In this document: positions 27,966 through 38,682 of the stretch, in pieces
Numbering within the stretch: position 1 is the stretch's first letter
Layout: every line of letters starts with the position of its first letter
Assembly: GCF_001742165.1 (NCBI RefSeq)
Contig: NZ_CP016442.1
Location: forward strand, 3,534,001 to 3,598,000
Length of the DNA stretch: 64,000 nucleotides
Direction: 5' to 3'
Origin: Burkholderia stabilis
GTDB lineage: Bacteria; Pseudomonadota; Gammaproteobacteria; Burkholderiales; Burkholderiaceae
The notes under the pieces: model-generated
Told to the model about the DNA's origin: nothing
The model's database searches: none
What the model saw: the letters and a program-made list of their open reading frames with translations, nothing else
Position numbers and translations under genes: made by a program

Positions 27966-29780
27966 TTGGCGGGGCAGTCGAACCAGCAAGCACATACGGC
28001 GCATGACGCGGGCCCGCGCGCGCAATGTCATCGCGCCGGTACCGCGGCTCGCGCCGCGCGGGCGGCCGTCGTTGGTTGCCTTGCCGCGTTTTTCGCGTTG
28101 CCGGCCCACGCGAAGTACGACGTCGACATCGACGCGCCGCGCTCGATCCGCAAGCTCCTCAAATCGCATCTCGATATTGCGCGTTTCGCGAAGCGCGATG
28201 ACATCAGCGACGACCAGTTCGACTTCCTGGTTACCGCCACGCCGCAACAGGTGCGCGACCTGACCGCGACGGCCGGCTATTTCTCGCCGGTCGTGCGCAC
28301 CGACGTGCGCACGCGCGACGGCAAGCGCGACGTGCGCATCGCCGTCGATCCGGGGCCGCAGACCGTCGTGTCGACGGTCGACCTGACGTTCAAGGGGCCC
28401 ATCGACACCGAGGATCCGAAACAGGAGGCGGCCACCCGTTTCGCGTTCTCGATGAAACCGGGCGACCCGTTCACGCAGTCCGACTGGGACGACGCGAAGG
28501 GCGCGGCGCTCAGGCAGTTGCAGTCGCGCCGTTATCTCGGCGCGAAGATCGCGTCGTCCGAGGCACGCATCGACCCGCGCACGCAGCGCGCGACGCTCGC
28601 GGTCACGTTCGAAAGCGGCCCTACGTTCACGATCGGCAAGGTCGACGTCGACGGCGTGCGCCGCTATCCGGAGAAGATCGTCACGAACGTCAATCCGCTG
28701 TCGGAAGGCGAGATCTACGACGTGCAGCGCATCACCGAATTGCAGCGCCAGTTGCAGAACACGCCGTACTACGCGAGCGTCGCGATCGACGTCGGCGACG
28801 ATACGACGAAACCCGAGCACACGCCCGTGCACGTGAAGGTCAGCGAGTTCCCGTACAACAACATCCGCGGCGGCGTCGGCTTTGCAACCGACACGGGCCC
28901 GCACGTGCAGGGCTCCTATACGTATCTCGATACGTTCGGCGCCGCGTGGCCGCTGACCGTATCGGGCCGGCTCGACCAGATCCAGCAGTACGGGCAGGTG
29001 CAGCTGTCGATGCCGCCGGGCGAGAAAGGGTGGACCAACAGCGTGCTCGCGTCGTACACGAACACCAACGTGTCGGACACGCGCATCTACAGCGCACGGG
29101 TCGGCGTGCAGCGCACGCGCACCGGACAGTTCATCGACTATTCGTATTCGCTGATGTTCTATCAGGACCGGCTCGACCAGAACGGCGCGGGGCCGACCAC
29201 CAGCCGCGCGCTCGTGCCGCAATGGGCATGGACGCGCCGCAACGTCGACGATCCGCTGTTCCCGCGCTCGGGCAACCTGATTCACGCGGAGGCGGGCTTT
29301 GCGGTCAAGGGCGTGCTGACCGACCAGAGCTTCGTCCGCGGCTACGCGCGCGGCCAGCAATACCTGCCGATCGGCAAGCGCGACCTGTTCGTGTTCCGCG
29401 CGGAGCTCGGCGGCGTGTTCACGAGCGGCAGCTCGACGGGCGTGCCCGCGTCGCTGCTGTTCCGCGCGGGCGGGTCGAACTCGGTACGCGGTTATGGCTA
29501 CCAGAGCATCGGCAACAGCGTCGACGGCTCCGTGCTGCCGACCAAGTACCTGATGACCGGCACCGCCGAATACCAGCACTGGTTCAACCGAGACTGGGGC
29601 GCCGCGACGTTCTTCGACATCGGCACCGCGACCGATGCGTGGGGCGAGCGGGTGTTCTACCCGGGCGTCGGCATCGGCGCGCGCTGGCGCAGCCCGGTCG
29701 GCCCGATCAACGTCGACGTCGCGTACGGGTTGCGCAACCATAGCGTGCGCCCGTACCTGACGCTCGGCATCGCATTCTGA
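27966..29780 (+). CDS. tamA: Translocation and assembly module protein TamA
   Basis: The 604-residue Omp85-family outer-membrane protein forms the TAM complex with TamB, which is encoded next. It has a signal-like segment (VVGCLAAFFALPAHA, about residues 35-49), three POTRA-like domains (about 50-285) and a C-terminal barrel with the conserved RAGGSNSVRGY motif and a final phenylalanine. The start is an unusual TTG at 27966; no in-frame ATG occurs before residue 147, so TTG is the only start that keeps the signal peptide. The gene is followed by tamB after 28 bases. Confidence 0.93.
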   Translation: MAGQSNQQAHTAHDAGPRAQCHRAGTAARAARAAVVGCLAAFFALPAHAKYDVDIDAPRSIRKLLKSHLDIARFAKRDDISDDQFDFLVTATPQQVRDLTATAGYFSPVVRTDVRTRDGKRDVRIAVDPGPQTVVSTVDLTFKGPIDTEDPKQEAATRFAFSMKPGDPFTQSDWDDAKGAALRQLQSRRYLGAKIASSEARIDPRTQRATLAVTFESGPTFTIGKVDVDGVRRYPEKIVTNVNPLSEGEIYDVQRITELQRQLQNTPYYASVAIDVGDDTTKPEHTPVHVKVSEFPYNNIRGGVGFATDTGPHVQGSYTYLDTFGAAWPLTVSGRLDQIQQYGQVQLSMPPGEKGWTNSVLASYTNTNVSDTRIYSARVGVQRTRTGQFIDYSYSLMFYQDRLDQNGAGPTTSRALVPQWAWTRRNVDDPLFPRSGNLIHAEAGFAVKGVLTDQSFVRGYARGQQYLPIGKRDLFVFRAELGGVFTSGSSTGVPASLLFRAGGSNSVRGYGYQSIGNSVDGSVLPTKYLMTGTAEYQHWFNRDWGAATFFDIGTATDAWGERVFYPGVGIGARWRSPVGPINVDVAYGLRNHSVRPYLTLGIAF

Positions 29781-29808
29781 ACGTATTGCTTCATCCACGA
29801 CCAACCGC

Positions 29809-32800
29809 ATGACGAAGGACCCGAACGACACGCCGCCGCCTCACGATCCGGACTCGCCCGACGGCGCGCCCGACGCGCCGCCGCGCGCGCCGCGCCGCGG
29901 GCGCGCGGTGCGCGTCGTCGCGTGGACGCTTGCGACGGTCGTGCTGCTCGTCGTGCTGGCGGTGGGGCTGGTATTTGCCGCGGCGACGACCGAGCGCGGC
30001 ACGCGGCTCGCGTGGCAGGCGGCCGTGCGTGTGCTCGGCGGGCAGCTCGCCGGCACGCTCGAGGGCGGCTCGCTCGCGACCGGCGTGCGGCTGCGCGATT
30101 TCGCGTGGACGAGCCCCGGCGGCGCGGGCACGGAAGTGCGCATCGACCGGATCGCCGGCCGCTGGGCACTGACCCGCGCACCGTGGCGGCTGTCCATCGC
30201 GTATCTGCGCGCGGGCACGATCGACGTGCGGATCGCACCGGGGCCGTCGACGCCGAGCGCGACGCCGCAGGACCTGAGCCTGCCGCTGCAGTTGCGGATC
30301 GACGACCTGCGTGTCGATCACCTGGCCATTCACGACGGCGGTTCGACGACGCAGCTCGACCACATCGCGCTGAACGGCCGCAGCGACGGCCGTCACCATG
30401 AGCTCGTGCTCGACGGCATCGACACGCCGTACGGCGCGTTGACCGCGCGCGCGAAGCTCGACGGCGTGAAGCCGTTTGCGCTGACGGGCGAGGCGACCTA
30501 CGCGGGCAAGCTGTCCGACGAGCCGGTCGATGCGCGGGCCCGCGTGTCGGGCTCGCTCGAGGCGCTGGTCGCCGACGTCGACGCGAGCGGGATGAAGCTG
30601 AACGGGCGCGCGCACGTCGAGGCCGCGCCGTTCGGCGACGTGCCGCTCACGCGCGCGTCGCTCGCATTCGATCACGTGAACCCGCAGGCGCTCGCACCCG
30701 GCGCGCCGGCCGCCGATCTCGCCGTGCGCGCGCAACTCGCGCCCGTGACCGCGCCGGCCGGCTCCGCGCCCGCGAAGGGTTTCGCGGTGACGGGGCCGGT
30801 GTCGATCGTCAACGCGAAGCCCGGCACGCTCGGCGATCATCTGCTGCCGGTGATCGACGCGCATGCGACCGTGCATCTCGACGCGCACGCGCAGCGGATC
30901 GACGATCTCGCGCTGAAACTGATCCGCGACGGCAGCGTGACGGGCGGCGGCACGCTGGCGGGCGGCAAGGGCCGCTTCGACCTGAAGGCCGCGAACCTCG
31001 ACCTGAACGCGTTCGTCGCCGAGCTGCGGCCGATGCGCCTCGGCGGCCCGCTCGGCGTGACGCTCGCGAGCGGCGTGACGACCGTCGATTTCAACCTGAA
31101 CGACCCGAAGCTCGCGCTTGGCGCGCGCGCGAAGGTTGCGCTGACGCCGCAGCAGACCGTGTTGACCGACGCGCGCGTGAGCGCAGGCAAGGGCCGTATC
31201 GACCTGACGGGCGTGTTCCGCCACGACGCGCATTCGAGCTATGACGCGAAGGCGACGCTGACGGCATTCGATCCGCTGCTGCTCGCCGCGATGAGCGCGC
31301 CGAAAGCGGGCAGCGGCAAGGCGGCGAAGGCAGCGGCGCCGGCCAAACGCGGCGAGACGCGCGTGTCGGGCACGCTGACGGCGTCGGGCGCGTTTGCACC
31401 GCAGGTGTCGACGAAGGCGACCTTCAAGCTCGGCGACAGCCTGTACGACGGCGTGCCGCTGACCGGCGCCGGCGTCGTGCAACTGGCGGGCTCGCGAATC
31501 CTGCCGAGCAACGCGAACCTGTCGATCGCAGGCAACCACGTCGACCTGCGCGGCAGCTTCGGTGCGCCCGGCGACCGGCTGCGCTTCGTCGTCGACGCGC
31601 CGCAGCTCGACCGCCTCGGCTTCGGCGTGGAAGGGCTCGTGCAGGCGCAGGGCGACCTGACGGGCAGCTTCGCGCACCCGAACGTGACGGCCACCTACAA
31701 GGCCGAGCGCGTCGTGGTCGGATCGAACCGGATCGGCGCCGCGCAGGGCCGTGCGGACATCCGCGACGGCGCGCACGGCGCACTCGTATTTACCGCCGAC
31801 GCAAGCGACATCGCGCTCGGCTCGCTGAAGCTGAAATCGCTGCGCGCGAACCTCGACGGCACGCGCGCGAAGCACACGCTCGATGCGTCGGCGCTTGGAA
31901 TGGCCGGCGGCCGCGTGATCGACGTGACGCTCGCGGCGAACGGCGGCGTGGTCGAGAACCGCGACGGGATGCGTTGGGACGGCACCGTCACGCGGCTCGC
32001 GAACCGCGGCACGCCGGCCGTCGCGCTGCAGTCGCCGCTGACCGTGTCGGCCGGCGCCGGCCGCGTGACGCTCGGCGCGACGCGGCTCACGCTCGAAGGC
32101 GCGGCGATCGACCTGAAATCGTTCGTGTTCGATCATGGCCAGATGCGTTCGGCGGGCTCCGTGAGCGGCGCGTCGGTCGCCCGTTTCCTCGAGGTGCGCC
32201 AGGAGCTGACGGGCCAGCGGCCGCCGGTACGCACCGACGTCGTGCTCGACGCCGACTGGGATTTCTCGCTCGGCGCCAACGCGACGGGCCATGTGCAGGT
32301 GAAGCGCCGCGGCGGCGACGTGACGATCGAGAGCGGGCGCGGCATCGCGTCGCTCGGGCTGACCGACCTGTCCGCGCGTGCAAGCTTCGCGCCCGGCAAC
32401 CGGCTCAACGTGACGGCGCTCGCGAAGGCGAACCGGATCGGCACGCTCGATGCGAACGTCACGGTGCCGTTCGCGCTGCGCGACGGGATGTTCGGCGTCG
32501 TCGACGACGGCCCGCTGTCGGGCCGCATCGACGCCGACATCCCCGCGCTGAAGACGACCGGCAACCTGTTCGGGCCGAGCTACCTGCTCGGCGGGCGCGC
32601 GGCGCTGAAGCTGACGGTCGCGGGCACGCCGGCGAAGCCGAACCTGTCGGGGATGCTGACGGGCGACGATCTGTCCGCGACGCTCATCGACCAGGGCGTG
32701 CAGCTGAAGGACGGCATCGTGCGCGTGAAGCTGTCCGACAACCTCGTCGAATTCCAGCAGGTCGAGTTTCACGGCGGCGACGGCACGCTGCGCGCGCTCG

Positions 32801-33876
32801 GCCGCGTGCGCCTGGATGGCGAGGCGCCCGACCTGACCGCGAGCATCGTCGCGGACAAGCTCGAACTGTTCGCGGCGCCGGACCGCAAGCTGTCGCTGTC
32901 GGGCAAGGCAACCGTCGCGAACGACGGGCCGCGCGGTGCGCTGTCGATCGACGGCAAGTTCGTCGTCGACCGCGCGCTGTTCGACCTGCCCGAGCAATCG
33001 GCGCCGCACCTGTCCGACGACGTCGTGATCGTGCAGCCGGACGGCACGGTGCGCGGCGAGACGCCGACCGGCACGGCGGTCGCGAAGCCGAAGCCGGTCG
33101 AGGACAAGCCGGCGCCGTCGCTTGCGCCGCGCGCGAACATCGACATCGGCCTCGGCAACAACTTCCGCTTCAAGGGCCACGGCGCGGATCTGGGGCTGCG
33201 CGGCACGATCACCGTGATGAGCGCGCCGGGCGTGCCGCTGCGCGCGGTCGGCAACGTGCGCGTGACCGAAGGCTCGACGTATACGTCGTTCGGCCGCAAG
33301 CTCGCGATCGAGAACGGCTTCTTCACGTTCAACGGCCCGGTGTCGAACCCGGGCGTCAACATCCTCGCGATGCGGCGCAACCAGGAGGTCGAGGCCGGCG
33401 TGCAGGTGACGGGCACGATCCAGTCGCTGACGGTCAAGCTCGTGTCGGAGCCGAACGTCACGGACAACGAAAAGCTGTCGTGGCTGCTGTTCGGGCACGG
33501 CACCGACCAGGGCAACAACGTCGGCCAGCAGGGTGCGATGACGGCGGCGCTCGGGCTGCTCGGCAGCGTGACCGGCAAGCGCGTCGCGCAGACTTTCGGT
33601 CTCGACGAGGTCTCGGTCGGCCGCAGCGAGGTCGGCCTGACCGATCCGCAGGTCGTGCTGGTGTCGAAGGCGATCAACGAGCGTTTCGTGCTCGGCTTCG
33701 AGCAGGGGCTGCAATCGGCGGCCAACGCGTTCAAGGCGACGATCAACCTGACGCGCTTCTGGTCGGTGTCCGCGTATGGCGGCACGTTCCAGGGCGTCGA
33801 CCTGAATTACACGCGGCGCTTCGATCGCTGGTTCGGCAGCGACGGCGGGCGGGCGCGGCACGCCGAGCAGCCATGA
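29809..33876 (+). CDS. tamB: Translocation and assembly module protein TamB
   Basis: The 1355-residue protein is anchored by one N-terminal helix (VVAWTLATVVLLVVLAVGLV, about residues 36-55). It continues as a long beta-helical taco structure and ends in the DUF490 domain that docks on TamA (NINLTRFWSVSAYGG near the end). AsmA-like proteins of this type carry phospholipids or help barrel assembly across the periplasm. A terminator begins at its stop codon. The long frame on the opposite strand is a high-GC shadow. Confidence 0.94.
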   Translation: MTKDPNDTPPPHDPDSPDGAPDAPPRAPRRGRAVRVVAWTLATVVLLVVLAVGLVFAAATTERGTRLAWQAAVRVLGGQLAGTLEGGSLATGVRLRDFAWTSPGGAGTEVRIDRIAGRWALTRAPWRLSIAYLRAGTIDVRIAPGPSTPSATPQDLSLPLQLRIDDLRVDHLAIHDGGSTTQLDHIALNGRSDGRHHELVLDGIDTPYGALTARAKLDGVKPFALTGEATYAGKLSDEPVDARARVSGSLEALVADVDASGMKLNGRAHVEAAPFGDVPLTRASLAFDHVNPQALAPGAPAADLAVRAQLAPVTAPAGSAPAKGFAVTGPVSIVNAKPGTLGDHLLPVIDAHATVHLDAHAQRIDDLALKLIRDGSVTGGGTLAGGKGRFDLKAANLDLNAFVAELRPMRLGGPLGVTLASGVTTVDFNLNDPKLALGARAKVALTPQQTVLTDARVSAGKGRIDLTGVFRHDAHSSYDAKATLTAFDPLLLAAMSAPKAGSGKAAKAAAPAKRGETRVSGTLTASGAFAPQVSTKATFKLGDSLYDGVPLTGAGVVQLAGSRILPSNANLSIAGNHVDLRGSFGAPGDRLRFVVDAPQLDRLGFGVEGLVQAQGDLTGSFAHPNVTATYKAERVVVGSNRIGAAQGRADIRDGAHGALVFTADASDIALGSLKLKSLRANLDGTRAKHTLDASALGMAGGRVIDVTLAANGGVVENRDGMRWDGTVTRLANRGTPAVALQSPLTVSAGAGRVTLGATRLTLEGAAIDLKSFVFDHGQMRSAGSVSGASVARFLEVRQELTGQRPPVRTDVVLDADWDFSLGANATGHVQVKRRGGDVTIESGRGIASLGLTDLSARASFAPGNRLNVTALAKANRIGTLDANVTVPFALRDGMFGVVDDGPLSGRIDADIPALKTTGNLFGPSYLLGGRAALKLTVAGTPAKPNLSGMLTGDDLSATLIDQGVQLKDGIVRVKLSDNLVEFQQVEFHGGDGTLRALGRVRLDGEAPDLTASIVADKLELFAAPDRKLSLSGKATVANDGPRGALSIDGKFVVDRALFDLPEQSAPHLSDDVVIVQPDGTVRGETPTGTAVAKPKPVEDKPAPSLAPRANIDIGLGNNFRFKGHGADLGLRGTITVMSAPGVPLRAVGNVRVTEGSTYTSFGRKLAIENGFFTFNGPVSNPGVNILAMRRNQEVEAGVQVTGTIQSLTVKLVSEPNVTDNEKLSWLLFGHGTDQGNNVGQQGAMTAALGLLGSVTGKRVAQTFGLDEVSVGRSEVGLTDPQVVLVSKAINERFVLGFEQGLQSAANAFKATINLTRFWSVSAYGGTFQGVDLNYTRRFDRWFGSDGGRARHAEQP

Positions 33877-33912
33877 AAAAAAGCCCCGCACGGATCGTGC
33901 GGGGCTTTTTTG
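33876..33912. terminator. Bidirectional terminator between tamB and metG
   Basis: AGCCCCGCACG and CGTGCGGGGCT form a strong stem flanked by seven A residues on the left and six T residues on the right. It serves both convergent genes. Confidence 0.92.
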
Positions 33913-33934
33913 CGACAGCGGCGGTGCGCTCGCG

Positions 33935-36088
33935 TTACTTCACGCGCATGCCGGGCTTCGCGCCGCTGTGCGGCTCGAGGATGTAGAGGCCCGGCTCGGC
34001 CTTCTCGTCGGTGGCCGACGCGGCGAGCACCATCCCTTCGGACAGGCCGAACTTCATCTTGCGCGGCGCGAGGTTCGCGACCATCACCGTCAGCTTGCCG
34101 ACGAGCTGCTCGGGCTGGTACGCGGACTTGATGCCCGAGAACACGTTGCGGGTCTTTTCCTCGCCGACGTCGAGCGTGAGCTGCAGCAGCTTGTCCGAGC
34201 CTTCGACGGCCTGGCATGCGACGATCTTCGCGATGCGCAGGTCGATCTTCGCGAAATCGTCGATCGAGATGGGCGCGTCGTCGGCGCCGTTCACGGCGGC
34301 CGGTTTCGCGTTCGCTTTCGCGTTTTTCGCATCCTTCGCGGCGTTCGCGCCTGCAGCGGCCGCGCCGGTTGCCTCGGCCTGCAGCGAATCGCGGTTCGCG
34401 GCGAGCAGCGCGTCGATCTGCTTGACGTCGACGCGCGTCATCAGGTGCTGGTAAGCCTTGATCGGCTGCTCCGACGACAGCGGCTTCGCGGCATCGGCCC
34501 ATGCGAGCGGCGCGATCCCGAAGAATGCCTCGACGGATTCGGCGACACGCGGCATCACCGGCTTCAGCGCGAGCGACAGCAGGCGGAACGCCTCGAGGCT
34601 CACGCTGCAGGTTTCGTGCAGCGCGGCCGCGTTGGCCGGGTCCTTCGCGAGCTCCCACGGCTTTGCACCGTCGACGTACGCGTTCACTTCATCGGCGAGT
34701 TCCATCGTCTGGCGCAGCGCGCGGCTGTATTCGCGCGCTTCGTAGTGCGCGGCGATCTGCGGGATCGCATCGCGCAGCGTCGCGACGAGCGGGTGGTTCA
34801 TCGCGCTGTCCTGCACGCGGCCTTCGAAGCGCTTGAGCAGGAAGCCGGCTGCGCGGCTCGCGATGTTCACGTACTTGCCGACGAGGTCGCTGTTCACGCG
34901 CGCCTGGAAATCGTCGAGGTTCAAGTCGATGTCTTCCATCGTCGCGTTCAGCTTCGCGGCGAAGTAGTAGCGCAGCCATTCGGGGTTCAGGCCCGTGTCG
35001 ATGTAGCTCTGCGCGGTGATGAACGTGCCGCGCGACTTCGACATCTTCGCGCCGTCGACCGTCAGGAAGCCGTGCGCGAACACGTTGGTCGGCGTGCGGT
35101 GGCCCGAGAACTCGAGCATCGCGGGCCAGAACAGCGTGTGGAAGTAAAGGATGTCCTTGCCGATGAAGTGGTACTGCTCGGCCTTCGAGCCCGGGCGGAT
35201 CCATGCATCGAAGTCGATGCCGTTGCGATCGCACAGGTTCTTGAAGCTCGCGTAGTAGCCGACCGGCGCGTCGAGCCACACGTAGAAGTACTTGCCGGGC
35301 GCGCCCGGAATCTCGAAGCCGAAGTACGGCGCGTCGCGCGAGATGTCCCAGTCGGCGAGCTTGGCTTCGCCGGCGTCGCCGAGCCATTCGCGCATCTTGT
35401 TGGTCGCTTCGGGCTGCGCGAGGCCGCTCACCCATTCGCGCAGGAACGTCTCGCAGCGCGGGTCGGACAGGCGGAAGAAGTAGTGCTTCGACGTCTTGCG
35501 TACCGGCGTCGCGCCCGACACGACCGAATACGGGTTCAGCAGCTCGGTCGGCAGGTAGGTCGAACCGCACACCTCGCAGTTGTCGCCGTACTGGTCCTTC
35601 GCGTGGCACTTCGGGCACTCGCCCTTGATGAAGCGGTCCGGCAGGAACATTTCCTTGACGGGGTCGTACGCCTGCTCGATCTCGCGCTCGGCGATCAGGC
35701 CGTTTTCCTTCAGCGCGAGGTAGATCTTCTCGCTGAGCACGCGGTTTTCTTCCGAGTCGGTCGAGTAGAAGTTGTCGAACGACACGCCGAAGCTGTCGAA
35801 GTCGCGCTTGTGCTCGGTCCAGACGCGGTCGATCAGCTGCTTCGGGCTCAGGCCTTCTTTCTCCGCCCGCAGCATGACCGGCGTGCCGTGCGTGTCGTCG
35901 GCGCCGATGTAGTAGACCTCGTTGCCGTGCATTCGCTGCGTCCGCACCCAGATGTCGGTCTGGATGTACTCGACCAGGTGGCCGATGTGGATCTGCCCGT
36001 TGGCATAGGGCAGTGCGGACGTAACGAGGATCTGGCGGTCGCCTTGCGGCGCCGCAGCCTGCACGGAAGTGAGGTCGGATGCGGACAT
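33935..36088 (-). CDS. metG: Methionyl-tRNA synthetase
   Basis: The 717-residue class I synthetase charges initiator and elongator tRNA(Met). HIGH is at 34-37, the zinc knuckle uses Cys158, Cys161, Cys171 and Cys174, and KMSKS is at 348-352. A C-terminal tRNA-binding OB-fold (about residues 610-717) supports dimer formation. An Ala/Lys-rich linker (about 580-605) separates it from the anticodon domain. It converges on tamB. Confidence 0.97.
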   Translation of the reverse strand: MSASDLTSVQAAAPQGDRQILVTSALPYANGQIHIGHLVEYIQTDIWVRTQRMHGNEVYYIGADDTHGTPVMLRAEKEGLSPKQLIDRVWTEHKRDFDSFGVSFDNFYSTDSEENRVLSEKIYLALKENGLIAEREIEQAYDPVKEMFLPDRFIKGECPKCHAKDQYGDNCEVCGSTYLPTELLNPYSVVSGATPVRKTSKHYFFRLSDPRCETFLREWVSGLAQPEATNKMREWLGDAGEAKLADWDISRDAPYFGFEIPGAPGKYFYVWLDAPVGYYASFKNLCDRNGIDFDAWIRPGSKAEQYHFIGKDILYFHTLFWPAMLEFSGHRTPTNVFAHGFLTVDGAKMSKSRGTFITAQSYIDTGLNPEWLRYYFAAKLNATMEDIDLNLDDFQARVNSDLVGKYVNIASRAAGFLLKRFEGRVQDSAMNHPLVATLRDAIPQIAAHYEAREYSRALRQTMELADEVNAYVDGAKPWELAKDPANAAALHETCSVSLEAFRLLSLALKPVMPRVAESVEAFFGIAPLAWADAAKPLSSEQPIKAYQHLMTRVDVKQIDALLAANRDSLQAEATGAAAAGANAAKDAKNAKANAKPAAVNGADDAPISIDDFAKIDLRIAKIVACQAVEGSDKLLQLTLDVGEEKTRNVFSGIKSAYQPEQLVGKLTVMVANLAPRKMKFGLSEGMVLAASATDEKAEPGLYILEPHSGAKPGMRVK

Positions 36089-36463
36089 AGGGTCTGGTGA
36101 AGAACAGCGGAGAAACTACGGGAAACTGCGATTCTAGCAGGGGTGCGCGTCAGCGACGCGGGCAGGCGCCGTGGACCGGGCGCGGAAGGAGCGGGGCCGC
36201 GCAGGCGGCGTGCACGATGGCGACAGACTGCGGCGAAATGCGAATGCTGCGGGCAAAAAAAACCGGGGCGGATACGGCCCCGGAGCAACAACGACAAGAG
36301 GAGAATGGTGACGCGCCGGCAACACCAGCCGCGTACCGTAAATACTGACCACGGCCTGCGACGGAAGTTCGAAATTTTTTTCGATTTGTTACCGGCCCCG
36401 CCGAAAGCCTTGCCCGGCGGGGCTGCGCGGGCAGCGCACCCGCGCATTCCCCTCGTCGTGCGC
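36089..36463. other. Intergenic stretch between metG and ompA-like gene
   Basis: This 375-base gap has no credible protein gene. It holds a minus-strand terminator (36255-36283) and a hairpin near the ompA-like stop (36395-36403 with 36415-36423). That hairpin lacks a T tract in the direction of transcription. An AT-rich patch lies at 36370-36390. The metG promoter must lie between 36089 and 36255. Confidence 0.6.
36255..36283 (-). terminator. Minus-strand terminator before metG
   Basis: CCGGGGC and GCCCCGG pair on the minus strand and are followed by eight T residues. It lies about 180 bases past the ompA-like stop codon and separates that gene from metG. Confidence 0.85.
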
Positions 36464-37108
36464 TTACTGCGCCTGCGCTGCGCGCAGGTAGATTTCGACG
36501 CGGCGGTTCTGCGCGCGGCCGGCTTCGGTCGCGTTGTCCGCGATCGGGTTCGACGCGCCCATGCCTTGCGCCGACAGGCGGCCGCCGTTCACGCCGCGCT
36601 GCGCGAGCGCGTTCACGACGCTTTGCGCGCGGTTCTGCGACAGCGTCTGGTTCAGCTGCGCCGAGCCCGTGCTGTCCGTGTAGCCGACGATCGATGCCGT
36701 CACTTGCGGGTTCTGGTTCAGCGTCGTCGCCAGGTCGTTCAGCAGCGGCGTGAAGGCCGGCGTGATCGCGTACTGGTTCGTCGCGAACGTCACCGCGCTC
36801 GGCACGTTCAGCTTCAGCGAGCCGTCCGGCTGCTCGGTCACTTGCGTACCCGTCTTCGCGGCCGACGGCGCGAGCTTGTTCTTGATCGCCTGCCAGTTGT
36901 AACCCGTCACGCCGCCGACCAGGGCGCCGACACCTGCGCCGATCGCCGCACCCTTGCCGCCGCCCGCCAGCGCGCCGATGCCCGCGCCGAGTGCTGCACC
37001 CGTGCCCGTGCCGACGGCCGTGTTCGTGCCTTGCGGCGATGCGCAGCCTGCCAGCACTGCACCGGCCAGGGCGAAGACGGACAGGCGAGTCGCGATTTTC
37101 ATGTTCAT
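36464..37108 (-). CDS. OmpA-family lipoprotein with glycine zipper
   Basis: The 214-residue precursor has a lipoprotein signal with lipobox LAGC (Cys22). A glycine-zipper stretch follows (about residues 35-70, alternating GAxxGAG), then a C-terminal OmpA-like peptidoglycan-binding domain (about 105-210, with TLSQNRAQSVVNALAQRGV). Such proteins tether the outer membrane to the cell wall. A second Met at codon 3 could be the start. It is divergent from mrp. The closest named relatives are YiaD-type lipoproteins. Confidence 0.9.
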   Translation of the reverse strand: MNMKIATRLSVFALAGAVLAGCASPQGTNTAVGTGTGAALGAGIGALAGGGKGAAIGAGVGALVGGVTGYNWQAIKNKLAPSAAKTGTQVTEQPDGSLKLNVPSAVTFATNQYAITPAFTPLLNDLATTLNQNPQVTASIVGYTDSTGSAQLNQTLSQNRAQSVVNALAQRGVNGGRLSAQGMGASNPIADNATEAGRAQNRRVEIYLRAAQAQ

Positions 37109-37457
37109 CTTGGATTCCTCTCTTGGTTGAACGAGTCGACAACGACAACAACAGTTACGGCTCCCCGCACAGGCCGCCCGAAAAAGGAGGGCGTGCCTGG
37201 CGCTCGCGGCAGCCGCCGAGGCGGCCGCATGCCCAGTCCGTCAGCGTGGCTGTTCGGACAGTGCGACGCGTCAGCCTCTACAATATAGGCGGTTAGTGGC
37301 CGATTTGGCCCCATAGCGTGCCGCACGCGAAGATTGCGCCGGGTCGCGCGTTCGCGCAATGGCATGCAACAGATTCTTTCACTTTTCCCGATTTTCGCAG
37401 CGTAATTTGATATTTTTTGACGTTTGCGCGCGAAAAAAACGTTTTCACGGAGTTTCG
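37109..37457. other. Intergenic region between divergent ompA-like gene and mrp
   Basis: This 349-base gap holds no convincing gene. It must contain both divergent promoters. A plus-strand TACAAT occurs near 37280, and an AT-rich run (37385-37440) lies directly before mrp, but neither has a clear -35 partner. Confidence 0.5.
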
Positions 37458-38549
37458 ATGAGCATTGACCGGGCACACGTCGACGCCGCACTGGCGGCAG
37501 TCGTCGACCCCAATACCGACCGTCCGTACGCGGCCAACAAGGGCGTGCGCAACGTCGCGATCGACGGCGACGTCGTGACGCTCGACGTGGTGCTCGGTTA
37601 TCCCGCGCGCAGCCAGCACGACGACGTGCGCGCGCGCGTCGCGGCGGCGCTCCAGGCCGTGCCGGGCGTGCGCGAGGCGCGCGTCGCCGTGTCGCAGGAG
37701 ATCGTCGCGCACACGGTGCAGCGCGGCGTGAAGCTGCTGCCGAACGTGAAGAACATCGTTGCGGTCGCGTCGGGCAAGGGCGGTGTCGGCAAGAGCACGA
37801 CGGCCGTGAACCTCGCGCTCGCGCTCGCCGCGGAAGGCGCATCGGTCGGCATCCTCGACGCCGACATCTACGGCCCGTCGCTGCCGACGATGCTCGGCAT
37901 CCACGGCCAGCGCCCCGAGTCGCCCGACAACCAGTCGATGAACCCGCTCGTCGGCCACGGGCTGCAGGCGAACTCGATCGGCTTCCTGATCGAGGAAGAC
38001 AACCCGATGGTGTGGCGCGGCCCGATGGCGACCTCCGCGCTCGAGCAACTGCTGCGCCAGACCAACTGGCGCGAGCTCGACTACCTGATCGTCGACATGC
38101 CGCCCGGCACGGGCGACATTCAGCTCACGCTCGCGCAGCGCGTGCCGGTGACGGGCGCGGTGATCGTCACGACGCCGCAGGACATCGCGCTGCTCGATGC
38201 GAAGAAGGGCTTGAAGATGTTCGAGAAGGTCGGGATTCCGATTCTCGGCATCGTCGAGAACATGAGCATCCACGTGTGCTCGAACTGCGGCCACGAAGAG
38301 CACATCTTCGGCGCCGGCGGGGCCGAGCGGATGGCGAAGGACTACGACGTGAACGTGCTCGGCAGCCTGCCGCTCGACATCGCGATCCGCGAGCGGGCCG
38401 ACAGCGGCACCCCGACGGTCGCGGCCGATCCGGACGGCGCGCTGGCGCGTCGTTACCGCGATATCGCGCGCGGAGTGGCGCTGGCGATTGCCGAGCGTTC
38501 GCGCGACATGACGTCGAAGTTCCCGTCGATCGTTGTTCAAAATACGTAA
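37458..38549 (+). CDS. mrp: Iron-sulfur cluster carrier protein Mrp/ApbC
   Basis: The 363-residue P-loop NTPase carries and transfers [4Fe-4S] clusters to target proteins. The N-terminal MIP18/DUF59-like domain (1-90) precedes the deviant Walker A GKGGVGKS (106-113), and the cluster-holding CxxC is Cys274/Cys277 in HVCSNCG. I chose ATG 37458, which has a CGGAG site upstream. The frame opens 33 codons earlier in AT-rich DNA and is not conserved-looking. Possible clients in the window include IlvD. Confidence 0.94.
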   Translation: MSIDRAHVDAALAAVVDPNTDRPYAANKGVRNVAIDGDVVTLDVVLGYPARSQHDDVRARVAAALQAVPGVREARVAVSQEIVAHTVQRGVKLLPNVKNIVAVASGKGGVGKSTTAVNLALALAAEGASVGILDADIYGPSLPTMLGIHGQRPESPDNQSMNPLVGHGLQANSIGFLIEEDNPMVWRGPMATSALEQLLRQTNWRELDYLIVDMPPGTGDIQLTLAQRVPVTGAVIVTTPQDIALLDAKKGLKMFEKVGIPILGIVENMSIHVCSNCGHEEHIFGAGGAERMAKDYDVNVLGSLPLDIAIRERADSGTPTVAADPDGALARRYRDIARGVALAIAERSRDMTSKFPSIVVQNT

Positions 38550-38577
38550 AACCCTTGCGGGGCGGGGCCTCACGCTG

Positions 38578-38605
38578 TTTACGGCGCCGCGAGGCGCGGT
38601 ATCAT
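38578..38605 (+). promoter_or_regulatory. Promoter candidate for SodC-like gene
   Basis: TTTACG (38578-38583) and TATCAT (38600-38605) with a 16-base spacer resemble sigma70 -35 and -10 elements, placed about 75 bases before the SodC-like start codon. Confidence 0.45.
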
Positions 38606-38682
38606 GGCGACTTTTCCCGGGTCCCTTTACCCGCCCGGCGCGGCCGTCGTGTCAAACGGCCGCCAGCCGGCATGAGGATCGA

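Noticed and set aside
29791..33891. 1366-codon frame on the minus strand opposite tamB
   Set aside because: It mirrors the codon pattern of tamB, is extremely rich in Arg, His, Ala and Val, and resembles no protein family.
36395..36423. Hairpin after the ompA-like gene considered as its terminator
   Set aside because: The stem is good, but no T tract follows on the minus strand. The hairpin at 36255-36283 with eight T residues is the better terminator.
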